A stretch of DNA of 64,000 nt from Roseobacter sp. CCS2 (GTDB taxonomy: Bacteria > Pseudomonadota > Alphaproteobacteria > Rhodobacterales > Rhodobacteraceae), in contig NZ_AAYB01000002.1 of NCBI RefSeq assembly GCF_000169435.1, positions 620,001-684,000 of the forward strand, in the 5' to 3' direction. Within the stretch, counting starts at the first letter, position 1. The number at the start of each line of letters is the position of its first letter. Made by a program: the position numbers and the translations under genes. Positions 35,383 through 44,545 of the stretch are shown piece after piece. The notes beneath the pieces were generated by a model. It was not told where the DNA came from. It worked only from the letters and a program-made list of their open reading frames with translations, and did not search any database.

Positions 35383-36552
35383 ATGGCTGGAAAATTTTTG
35401 ATTAACACGTTGTCTCTTGCGTCACGGTCCGCTTTCTTTTTTTTAGTGATCGCGCTTTCATTTCACACACCGTCCAGGGCATTGGCCAATGATGGTGGCT
35501 TGCCAACCTGTGCAGAGCTTTCGCCGTCTACCGCGGTCGGCCAAGGATACAGTGAGCAAAGGTATCACGATCTTCGCCGCGGCTGTAAGCTAAGTTGGGT
35601 TGAGCATGGCGCACTCAGAACGATCACATGGCGGTATTATGAGAACGATTTTGAGGCGCCATCGCTGCGTTTTTCGCCGCCGACCGGTTATACTTTAATA
35701 TCGCAAAGCCCACCGGACATTGTGGATGTGAACTATGATGGTTCCGCCGATCTTGTGACATTTAATGAAATCGGGGGAACCAATGGCGATTTCGATATTT
35801 TTCTCTATGATCTTGACCGTAACAGCTATGCCCATGCGGGCACTTTGTATGGCAATCATATCGCGCATGATAACACCCGCTATAACAGTTATTTGGTCGC
35901 ACAAAGCAAAAATGGATCACGGGCATATTTTCGGTTCTACGCGTTTTCAAATGAACAAATATGGCCTGTTTTCGATATAGACGCTCAGGATACTTGCCGT
36001 GTTTTGGGCCGGGGTCCGTTCGCCGAGAGGATGGATCCAAACGGCGCATTTATTGACCGACAAAGACAAGATGCGGACCTGATTGCTTACTATTGCGACA
36101 TTTACAACAAGACAGAAGCTGAGGATCGCGGGGCAGCGTTAGAAGCCTTTCCCAGTATAAATTACGTTCCGGACAACACGATTTTTTACTGTGTGGTCGA
36201 CGAGGGGGACGATCCGCATGCAATGACAATTACACATGACAGCGCTGGGTTTCGCTACACCTATGGCCCGCTTTCTGGCGAACCCGATCTCGTTCTGGAC
36301 CGCAATCCAGAGCAAGTTCAGATCGTGTTTATTCCGGGCCCTGAATACCAAGGTCGGTTGGATGAGATTGTATTCGAAAACGGCGCGTACACTTACATTG
36401 CTTCAAGTGCGCGCGATACGGTTGGAGGTACTTACGACGTTTTGAGACGAAGTTTGGTTGTCATGCAAGATGGTGTTACGACACCGATCTTTAGCAAAAG
36501 CTGTAATTATGCTGCGTCATTCGATGCTTTGCCATCGTTTGATATCAACTAA
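35383..36552 (+). CDS. Unrecognised secreted protein
   Basis: A 389-residue protein with a signal peptide (SAFFFLVIALSFHTPSRALA, cleavage near residue 35). One segment (IVDVNYDGSADLVTFNEIGG) looks like a single FG-GAP/VCBS-type calcium-binding repeat, but no full domain is recognised. The rest has tyrosine- and aspartate-rich strands and paired cysteines. The region is more AT-rich than neighbours and its codon choice less biased to G/C-ending codons, suggesting acquired DNA. An in-frame GTG at 35356 is an alternative start. No enzyme motif was found. Confidence 0.7.
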   Translation: MAGKFLINTLSLASRSAFFFLVIALSFHTPSRALANDGGLPTCAELSPSTAVGQGYSEQRYHDLRRGCKLSWVEHGALRTITWRYYENDFEAPSLRFSPPTGYTLISQSPPDIVDVNYDGSADLVTFNEIGGTNGDFDIFLYDLDRNSYAHAGTLYGNHIAHDNTRYNSYLVAQSKNGSRAYFRFYAFSNEQIWPVFDIDAQDTCRVLGRGPFAERMDPNGAFIDRQRQDADLIAYYCDIYNKTEAEDRGAALEAFPSINYVPDNTIFYCVVDEGDDPHAMTITHDSAGFRYTYGPLSGEPDLVLDRNPEQVQIVFIPGPEYQGRLDEIVFENGAYTYIASSARDTVGGTYDVLRRSLVVMQDGVTTPIFSKSCNYAASFDALPSFDIN

Positions 36553-36646
36553 GACGTTTTCAAACGGGACGATACGCGGCCCCGAAATTTGGGTCTGGTC
36601 GGCATGCACTGGTCGGTTTATATCGGCACATGAAATGCACCGTTTG

Positions 36647-36997
36647 ATGACCCCACTTACACGCCTTCTTGTCGTTTTCGCCGTTGCTGTGGCGATGACA
36701 GGATCTGGCTTTGCGCATCGCGTGGCACCCGCTGATATGGACGAAAGCCTGCTGGCTTATGTGGCCGCTGGCGGTACGCTTGATGATCTGTGTGGTCAGG
36801 GTGGCGTTGGTGCTGGCGGCGGTGAAACTTGTGATGCCTGTCGTCTGGTGGATGGGGCCGCCGTTCCAACCAGCCATGCAACTGTGCTTTCTGAAATCGA
36901 CGCCACAGTGGTGGACGCCCCTGTTGTCGCATCCGTTGCCCCTATTGGGCAGGTCGCAAACCCTGCCTGCCCGGTCCGTGCACCGCCGGTTGTTTGA
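36647..36997 (+). CDS. Small secreted cysteine-motif protein next to PCuAC
   Basis: A 116-residue protein with a signal peptide (MTPLTRLLVVFAVAVAMTGS, cleavage near residue 24). The mature part has CGQGGVGAGGGETCDACRL, a spaced C / CxxC pattern seen in DUF2946-like periplasmic proteins linked to copper. The downstream PCuAC gene on the same strand supports a metal-related role. ATG at 36635 is an alternative start. The exact family is uncertain; no histidine-rich region is present. Confidence 0.62.
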   Translation: MTPLTRLLVVFAVAVAMTGSGFAHRVAPADMDESLLAYVAAGGTLDDLCGQGGVGAGGGETCDACRLVDGAAVPTSHATVLSEIDATVVDAPVVASVAPIGQVANPACPVRAPPVV

Positions 36998-37063
36998 TCT
37001 TTTTGAAACGGAATTGATCAAACACAAGCGACCCCGCCGTGGGCGCACACCGGAGACCCGAAA

Positions 37064-37546
37064 ATGAAACGTATATCTTACGCAGCGGTTGCTGCTTTTT
37101 GCACCTTTGCGACCGCAGCCATCGCACATGAATACAAAGTGAGTGATGTTGTTGTCGATCACCCGATGGCTTTTGAAACAGCGCAAACCGCGCAGACTGC
37201 CGGTGGGTTCATGACCATCACCAATACTGGCAACGCCGATGACCGGCTTGTCGCAGTCGAGGCAGATTTCCCTCGCGTTGAAATCCACACCACAGAAATG
37301 GATGGCGATGTGGCCCGTATGATGCAACTGGAAGACGGGATTGTCGTTCCTGCGGGCGAAAGCGTGACGCTGGAACCGGGCGGATTTCATGTGATGTTCA
37401 TGGGCCTTGGCGGTGATCCATTTGAAGTGGACGAAAAAGTGCCTGCCACGCTGGTCTTTGAAAATGCCGGCCGTTTGGATGTGACCTTCAACGTTGAAGA
37501 ACGCAAAATGGGTGGTCATGGCGGGATGGACCATAGCAATCACTAA
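37064..37546 (+). CDS. PCuAC copper chaperone
   Basis: A 160-residue periplasmic copper(I) chaperone. After a signal peptide (YAAVAAFCTFATAAIAHEYK, cleavage near residue 21) come the conserved H-x10-M-x21-H-x-M ligands: His74 in VEIHTTEMDGDV, Met85 in ARMMQLEDG, His108 and Met110 in GFHVMFMGL. The tail MGGHGGMDHSNH adds a second histidine/methionine-rich binding site. PCuAC delivers copper to cytochrome oxidase CuA or CuB sites. A strong terminator follows at 37581. Confidence 0.93.
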   Translation: MKRISYAAVAAFCTFATAAIAHEYKVSDVVVDHPMAFETAQTAQTAGGFMTITNTGNADDRLVAVEADFPRVEIHTTEMDGDVARMMQLEDGIVVPAGESVTLEPGGFHVMFMGLGGDPFEVDEKVPATLVFENAGRLDVTFNVEERKMGGHGGMDHSNH

Positions 37547-37580
37547 GCCGGACCACGACATAGCAATCAGATGCTGAATG

Positions 37581-37612
37581 GGTGGGGAAGCAAATGCTTT
37601 CCCACCTTTTTT
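37581..37612 (+). terminator. Intrinsic terminator after PCuAC
   Basis: GGTGGGGAAGC, loop AAAT and GCTTTCCCACC form an 11-base-pair stem with one G-T pair, followed by TTTTTT. It ends the copper-related unit on the plus strand and lies just before the convergent gene at 37622. Confidence 0.9.
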
Positions 37613-37621
37613 AAACCATAT

Positions 37622-39688
<2,067 letters not shown>

Positions 39689-39689
39689 G

Positions 39690-39962
39690 ATGACCGAGCG
39701 CCGTGACACGATGATCAAACGCCTGCGGATGCGATCCATGCGGCGGGGTATCAAGGAAATGGATTTGATCCTGCAAGCCTTTGCGGATGCGCATCTTGAT
39801 GCATTTTCAGACGAAGATCTGGTACTTTATGACCAACTGTTGTCGGAAAATGATCACGACATTTATGGCTGGGTTGGTGGGCAATTCCCAACGCCAGCAC
39901 AGTATCTGGATCTTGTCACGCAAATCGCCAAAGGCGCTGAAGGGGTCACACGACCCGACTGA
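39690..39962 (+). CDS. sdhE: FAD assembly factor SdhE
   Basis: A 90-residue protein of the SdhE/Sdh5 family, which promotes covalent attachment of FAD to the SdhA subunit of succinate dehydrogenase. The key RGxxE motif is present as MRRGIKEMDLILQAF near residue 18, followed by the conserved YDQLLSENDHDIYGWVGG. It begins one base after the XRE stop. The sdh operon itself is not in the window. Confidence 0.92.
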   Translation: MTERRDTMIKRLRMRSMRRGIKEMDLILQAFADAHLDAFSDEDLVLYDQLLSENDHDIYGWVGGQFPTPAQYLDLVTQIAKGAEGVTRPD

Positions 39963-40045
39963 TTTAGCGAAAATATCGCGCTTAACTGATTCTTCTTTGT
40001 TTCGTTTTATCCCCAAGTGCGGACAAAAAATGGAGCAAGGAAAGA

Positions 40046-40567
40046 ATGAGCATTCACCCGGAACTGGAACAGCCAGACATGTCTGATGTTTCGCCAGCAC
40101 GCAGTGCGGCGTTCATGGACAGCTATCTTGATGCGCTCAATCTGGTGGAACGGCTTCACCGGCTTTTGCTTGATGTCATCAAGGATGAATTCGAACGCGT
40201 GGGATTGCTGGAAATCAACGCGGTACAGGCCCTTTTACTTTTCAACGTCGGTGACAACGAAGTGACGGCGGGCGAATTGAAATCGCGCGGTTATTATCAG
40301 GGATCGAACGTGTCCTATAACCTTAAGAAATTGGTCGAATCAGGTTACATGCACCACGAACGCAGCGAGATTGATCGCCGTTCCGTGCGGGTCCGCCTGA
40401 CCGAAAAGGGGCGTGGCGTCCATGTCTTGGTCACCCGGCTGTTTCGGACCCATTCCGAAGGATTGATGGATCGTGGCATTTTGGATCAGGAAGGGGTGGA
40501 AGATATCACTGCCGCACTAAAACGGGTTGAGCGGTATTGGACAGAGCAAATACGCTATATCTACTGA
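40046..40567 (+). CDS. ldtR: MarR-type winged-helix regulator LdtR/PetP
   Basis: A 173-residue MarR-like protein. The wing and recognition helix are in ELKSRGYYQGSNVSYNLKKL and ERSEIDRRSVRVRLTEKG (about residues 76-125), which match LdtR of rhizobia (regulator of an L,D-transpeptidase and stress tolerance) and PetP of Rhodobacter. A longer acidic N-terminus precedes the domain. GGAAAG lies before the ATG. A short palindrome follows the stop and may be a regulatory site. Confidence 0.88.
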   Translation: MSIHPELEQPDMSDVSPARSAAFMDSYLDALNLVERLHRLLLDVIKDEFERVGLLEINAVQALLLFNVGDNEVTAGELKSRGYYQGSNVSYNLKKLVESGYMHHERSEIDRRSVRVRLTEKGRGVHVLVTRLFRTHSEGLMDRGILDQEGVEDITAALKRVERYWTEQIRYIY

Positions 40568-40568
40568 T

Positions 40569-40582
40569 TTACTTTAAAGTAA
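40569..40582. repeat. Perfect 14-base palindrome after ldtR
   Basis: TTACTTTAAAGTAA reads the same on both strands and starts two bases after the ldtR stop. A second TTTTTACTT follows within 20 bases, pairing with AAGTAAG in the first. Symmetry of this kind fits a dimeric regulator site, but the location downstream of the gene leaves its use open. Confidence 0.4.
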
Positions 40583-40673
40583 GAAAAATTGTTTTTACTT
40601 GCATTGCGCAGTAGGAAAACGCGCAAAAGTTTAGTAGAGACAAAGACGTTGGTAACGAGGATAACGGTTTGAG

Positions 40674-40701
40674 TGGGCTGGTACGCTGGAGTGCCAGCCC
40701 A
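40674..40701 (+). terminator. Hairpin with T-rich tail (possible terminator)
   Basis: TGGGCTGG and CCAGCCCA pair across a 12-base loop, and the sequence continues ATTT-CG-TTTTT. The interrupted T-run makes a weak intrinsic terminator for ldtR, or the end of a small RNA made from the 40.59-40.7 kb gap. The rest of the 236-base gap (40568-40803) holds nothing else recognised. Confidence 0.45.
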
Positions 40702-40803
40702 TTTCGTTTTTCGGGCTGATGACTTTCCATTTTGAAAATCATGGCATGTCGGCAGGCAGCGTCTATCAATAGGGTAGAAACAGAAAGATGGTGGCATAGC
40801 GTA

Positions 40804-41529
40804 TCAGCCATCCGAACCGTTCGGCGTTTCAATCTGTCCAACAGCCAATGCTGATAGTTCGCGTAAAAGCTTGCGCTCCATCGCTGCGGCGTAATCATCA
40901 TAATTTTTGGCGACCTCAACAAAGGCCACCGGCCCGCGAATGACGTTTTCGCGGTAGTAGACCTCTAAATCAGCCAGTGCATTCTGGCTGATCTGATCGC
41001 CAAAGAAATTACCCGAACCCACGACAAGCCCGTTCACGGTAACACCCGCGGGGGTCTGGGTCAGGGGAATGTCCTCGGGCAGGGGCCCGGTATTTGTTTC
41101 GCCGTCACCAGACAGATCCAGTGTGCGAATCCAGCATTCCGGATGTTGTTCAAGATAAGCGAACCCTGCCAGCAACGCAGACCCCACCGCAGTGGTCGGT
41201 GCAGGCACACCGCGTTGATGCCCGCGCAGGCGTGCGGTGACCGTGGCCAAGTCCGCTGGCGTGTTCAGCGTTGTCCATGGCACGATGATGGTTTGGTTGA
41301 CTGGCCCGCTCCACTCAAAGACGTGAATGCGAACTGGCGCGTCAGGCTGCAAAAACAGGATATCTATCACCACCGGCGCATTCAGGGCCGCAACGACCCC
41401 TTCCAATTGCAGGGTGTATTCGGATTGATCCACAGAACTGGACACATCCAGCCCCAGCGATATCGCCTGCCGGCAGGTTGCCTGCACCATGGTCGGTAAC
41501 AGGAGGATCAAAAGGCATAACCGGATCAT
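40804..41529 (-). CDS. DUF1194 (vWA-like) secreted protein
   Basis: A 241-residue protein with a signal peptide (MIRLCLLILLLPTMVQA) and a DUF1194 fold: SLGLDVSSSVDQSEYTLQLE carries the DxSxS motif, RTLDLSGDGETNTGP the second block, and PAGVTVNGLVVGSGNFFG the third. It contains cysteines in the mature part (CRQA, HPECW). It overlaps the paralogue at 41526 by four bases. Function is unknown; it is likely periplasmic or surface-linked. Confidence 0.83.
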   Translation of the reverse strand: MIRLCLLILLLPTMVQATCRQAISLGLDVSSSVDQSEYTLQLEGVVAALNAPVVIDILFLQPDAPVRIHVFEWSGPVNQTIIVPWTTLNTPADLATVTARLRGHQRGVPAPTTAVGSALLAGFAYLEQHPECWIRTLDLSGDGETNTGPLPEDIPLTQTPAGVTVNGLVVGSGNFFGDQISQNALADLEVYYRENVIRGPVAFVEVAKNYDDYAAAMERKLLRELSALAVGQIETPNGSDG

Positions 41530-42218
41530 CCTTGCACCTCTTGCCGCGTCGCTGCCCGGCCGATGATTTGCGCAGATAGTTCGCGAACCAGCTTGCGCCG
41601 CATTGCGTTTTCAAAATCTTGAAAACCCTGGGCCACTTCGACAAAGGCTGTGGGGCCGCGTATGACCTGCGTCTCAAAGTAATTCTCAAGCGCTGTTTCG
41701 GTCCCGGTGATGGCCAGCCCGTTCACGACAACCCCGTCGAAGGGAAATGTCGCATAAACGCTGCGCGGCCCAAAGCTTTCGTTATTTGTGCCGTCACCAG
41801 CCAGATCAATTGTTTGAAACAGGCATGCCGGGGCGTTTTGCAGTTTGATCGCGGCATAGCCCAGTGCATGGCCCATCGCAGTTGGCAAACCATCAGTGCT
41901 GCGCGTTGTGCGGGTCAGTGTGGCAGCCACGCGGCGTAAATCGGCAGGCGTATTGATCAGCGTCCAGTCCAGCAAATCGGTCTGATGCCCGCGCCCGCTC
42001 CATTCAAAAATCTGCAGCGCGACAGGCTGTGGGCTGGCGAAAAAAGCCGCCTCAACCTCTGGCGTGCGCAGGGCGTTTGCCAATCCATTGCGCTGCAAAA
42101 TGTATTCGTCGGCATCAACGGATGATGACACATCAACAGCAAGGATAAGCGCCAAGCGGCAGGCCTCGACCGGGGCTGCCGCAAGGCATAGACAAGATAA
42201 GAGCGTCGTTCTTACCAA
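41526..42218 (-). CDS. DUF1194 (vWA-like) secreted protein, paralogue
   Basis: A 230-residue paralogue of the preceding gene, starting at TTG 42218 with signal peptide RTTLLSCLCLAAAPVEA. Conserved blocks are LILAVDVSSSVDADEYILQ, FQTIDLAGDGTNNESFGP and FDGVVVNGLAITGTE, with AFVEVAQGFQDFENAMRRKL near the end shared with the paralogue. The TTG overlaps the stop of the glyoxalase gene; a second TTG at 42245 would lie inside that gene and give a poorer signal peptide. The three genes gloA-DUF1194-DUF1194 form one coupled unit. Confidence 0.8.
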   Translation of the reverse strand: MVRTTLLSCLCLAAAPVEACRLALILAVDVSSSVDADEYILQRNGLANALRTPEVEAAFFASPQPVALQIFEWSGRGHQTDLLDWTLINTPADLRRVAATLTRTTRSTDGLPTAMGHALGYAAIKLQNAPACLFQTIDLAGDGTNNESFGPRSVYATFPFDGVVVNGLAITGTETALENYFETQVIRGPTAFVEVAQGFQDFENAMRRKLVRELSAQIIGRAATRQEVQG

Positions 42219-42640
42219 TGGCCGGTGTTTTCCATACTGGCCCAAGGCTCCGCCGGTGGCAGGTCATCCCCTTCCTGCAACAACTCGACCGAGATGTTGT
42301 CGGGGGAACGGACAAAGGCCATATGCCCATCACGGGGCGGGCGGTTGATCGTTACACCATTGTCCATCAGGTGCTGGCAGGTCTCATAGATATTTGACAC
42401 CCGGTAGGCGAGGTGCCCGAAATGACGGCTGTCATCAGGCAGCGCATCGTCGCCATCCCAATTATAGGTCAGCTCAACCGGGCATTCTTCCTGGCCGGGC
42501 GGCGCCATGAAAACAAGCGTAAACCGCCCGCCTTCATGATCAAAGCGCCGCGTTTCTTTCAGGCCAAGAAGTGCGTAGAAGGCCATGGATTTTTCAAGGT
42601 TTTTCACACGCACCATCGTGTGCAGGTATTTAAGGGACAT
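42212..42640 (-). CDS. gloA: Lactoylglutathione lyase (glyoxalase I)
   Basis: A 142-residue metal-dependent enzyme converting the methylglyoxal-glutathione hemithioacetal to lactoylglutathione. YLHTMVRVKNLEKSMAFYAL contains the first metal histidine (HTMVRV), ECPVELTYNW the first glutamate, FGHLAYRVSNIYE the second histidine, and NISVELLQEGDD the last glutamate. CAGGAG precedes the ATG. It leads an operon with two DUF1194 genes, an unexpected partnership. Confidence 0.92.
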   Translation of the reverse strand: MSLKYLHTMVRVKNLEKSMAFYALLGLKETRRFDHEGGRFTLVFMAPPGQEECPVELTYNWDGDDALPDDSRHFGHLAYRVSNIYETCQHLMDNGVTINRPPRDGHMAFVRSPDNISVELLQEGDDLPPAEPWASMENTGHW

Positions 42641-42797
42641 CTGGCTACTCCTGTCAGGTTGCTTTGGCCGATAGCCTAGCCGTTCAGGCGCAACAGTAAA
42701 TGCCCGTCACAACATTATCGCGGAACGACAGGGGCGGCGGCGCAGTTAGCGCTTGCCACGCCCTGTTGGTTTCCGATACGAAATGCCCACAGCTTGA

Positions 42798-42955
42798 CGT
42801 TGGGAGAACCAGTTCACTGGTGCCGAAGGAGCAACTGCCTCGGAAACTCTCAGGCCACAGGACCAGCGTCAGGACATGAACACTCTGGAGAGTGGTGCGC
42901 ATGCACCCGCCGAAGGGATAGCGATCTCAGGCAAGTGGACAGAGGAGGCACCATT
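42798..42955 (+). promoter_or_regulatory. Tandem glycine riboswitch
   Basis: Two consecutive glycine-aptamer cores lie just before gcvT. The first (about 42801-42875) has GGGAGAACC, GCCGAAGGAGCAA, AAACTCTCAGGC and AGGAC; the second (about 42880-42953) has CTGGAGAG, CCGCCGAAGGGATA, ATCTCAGGCA, GGACAGAGG. This order of blocks is diagnostic. Known glycine riboswitches turn on the glycine cleavage operon when glycine is abundant. Confidence 0.95.
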
Positions 42956-43034
42956 GCGCAGGGCATGTCCTGCGTAAAGCAGGTGCCGCTTGATTTGATG
43001 CAAGTCTTGGCGGCCAAAAGAAGGCGCGCGCGAC

Positions 43035-44159
43035 ATGGCTGATTTGCACAAAACACCGCTTCACGCATTGCATGTGTCATTGGGTGCCAAGATGGTCCCT
43101 TTTGCGGGGTATGACATGCCTGTGCAGTACCCCCTTGGCGTGATGAAAGAACATTTGCACACACGTGCCAAGGCAGGCCTGTTTGATGTCAGCCACATGG
43201 GGCAGGTCATTGTGCAGGGTGCGACTTATGCTGATGCCGCCGCAGGTTTGGAACAACTGATCCCGGTTGATATTCTGGGGCTTGCACCGGGGCGTCAGCG
43301 CTATGGCTTTTTTACCAATGACGCAGGCGGGATCACAGATGACCTGATGTTGGCAAACCGTGGTGATCACATTTTTATGGTTGTGAACGCGGCCTGCAAA
43401 GCTGCTGATATCGCCGATATGAAAGCATCCCTAAAGCCGGAACTGACCGTCACCGAAATCACCGACCGGGCGCTGCTGGCATTGCAGGGCCCGGCAGCCG
43501 AGGCGGTACTGACAGCATTGGATGCGCGTGCATCTGACATGGCGTTTATGGATGTCGCGACACTGGAACTGGCGGGCGTGACCGCATGGGTATCGCGGTC
43601 GGGCTATACCGGCGAAGATGGCTATGAAATTTCCATACCGGCCACTGACGCGGCACGCGTCGCACAGGCCTTGCTTGATCATGCGGATGTGGAACCTGTC
43701 GGACTTGGTGCCCGTGACAGCCTGCGACTGGAAGCCGGGCTGTGCTTATACGGTCACGACATTGATACCACGACATCCCCGGTAGAGGCTGCACTGACGT
43801 GGGCCATTCAAAAAGTGCGGCGCGCCGGCGGTGAACGCGCTGGTGGGTTTCCCGGTGCTGACCACATCTTGGATGACATAAAGAACGGACCGACCCGCAA
43901 ACGTGTCGGGTTGCTGCCCGACGGTCGTGCGCCGATGCGCGAAGGTGTTGTCCTTTTCGCTGATAAGGATGCAACTGATCCCCTTGGTGCCATTACCTCT
44001 GGCGGGTTTGGCCCGACGATCGGTGGGCCGATGGCGATGGGCTATGTTGCCGCTGATTATGCCGGTATTGGCACCCGGATTTACGGTGAATTGCGTGGCA
44101 AGCGCCAGCCTTTGACCGTGACCAAACTGCCGTTCACACCGGCCAATTTCAAACGATAA
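43035..44159 (+). CDS. gcvT: Glycine cleavage system T protein (aminomethyltransferase)
   Basis: Transfers the methylene group from aminomethyl-lipoyl-GcvH to tetrahydrofolate, releasing ammonia. The 374-residue protein has [20 protein letters not shown] near the start, [14 protein letters not shown] near residue 50, and [11 protein letters not shown] near 193, with [17 protein letters not shown] near 229, all GcvT signatures. It is the first gene after the riboswitch and is followed by gcvH and gcvP. Confidence 0.96.
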   Translation: MADLHKTPLHALHVSLGAKMVPFAGYDMPVQYPLGVMKEHLHTRAKAGLFDVSHMGQVIVQGATYADAAAGLEQLIPVDILGLAPGRQRYGFFTNDAGGITDDLMLANRGDHIFMVVNAACKAADIADMKASLKPELTVTEITDRALLALQGPAAEAVLTALDARASDMAFMDVATLELAGVTAWVSRSGYTGEDGYEISIPATDAARVAQALLDHADVEPVGLGARDSLRLEAGLCLYGHDIDTTTSPVEAALTWAIQKVRRAGGERAGGFPGADHILDDIKNGPTRKRVGLLPDGRAPMREGVVLFADKDATDPLGAITSGGFGPTIGGPMAMGYVAADYAGIGTRIYGELRGKRQPLTVTKLPFTPANFKR

Positions 44160-44173
44160 CAGGGAAGATGACG

Positions 44174-44533
44174 ATGAAATACACTGAAGAACACGAATGG
44201 CTGCGCGCCGACGGTGATGTCTATGTTGTTGGGATCACAGAACACGCGACCACCCAACTGGGCGATCTGGTCTTTGTTGAACTGCCCGAAGTTGGCGCCA
44301 CCGTCAGCAAAGATGATGAGATCGTCGTGATCGAAAGTGTAAAGGCCGCATCCGATATCATGGCCCCCGTCGATGGCGAGATTATCGAGGTGAACACCGC
44401 CCTTGCCGATGATCCAAGCCTTGCCAATAGCGATGCAGTTGGCGCGGGGTGGTTTTTCAAGATCAAACCGTCGGATCCGTCACAACTGGACGATATGATG
44501 GACGAAGCTGCCTATAACGCGATGATTGGCTAA
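44174..44533 (+). CDS. gcvH: Glycine cleavage system H protein
   Basis: The small lipoyl-carrying protein that shuttles the aminomethyl group between GcvP, GcvT and the L protein. The 119-residue protein starts [15 protein letters not shown], and the lipoylated lysine is in [16 protein letters not shown] near residue 57. AGGGAAG lies 6 bases before the ATG at 44174; the ATG at 44168 touches the site and is less likely. Operon position between gcvT and gcvP is classical. Confidence 0.96.
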   Translation: MKYTEEHEWLRADGDVYVVGITEHATTQLGDLVFVELPEVGATVSKDDEIVVIESVKAASDIMAPVDGEIIEVNTALADDPSLANSDAVGAGWFFKIKPSDPSQLDDMMDEAAYNAMIG

Positions 44534-44545
44534 GGAACCTGACCC

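Noticed and set aside
36560..37561. 333-codon minus-strand frame opposite the copper-chaperone genes
   Set aside because: Covers two genes with clear signal peptides and the PCuAC metal motif on the plus strand; no ribosome site.
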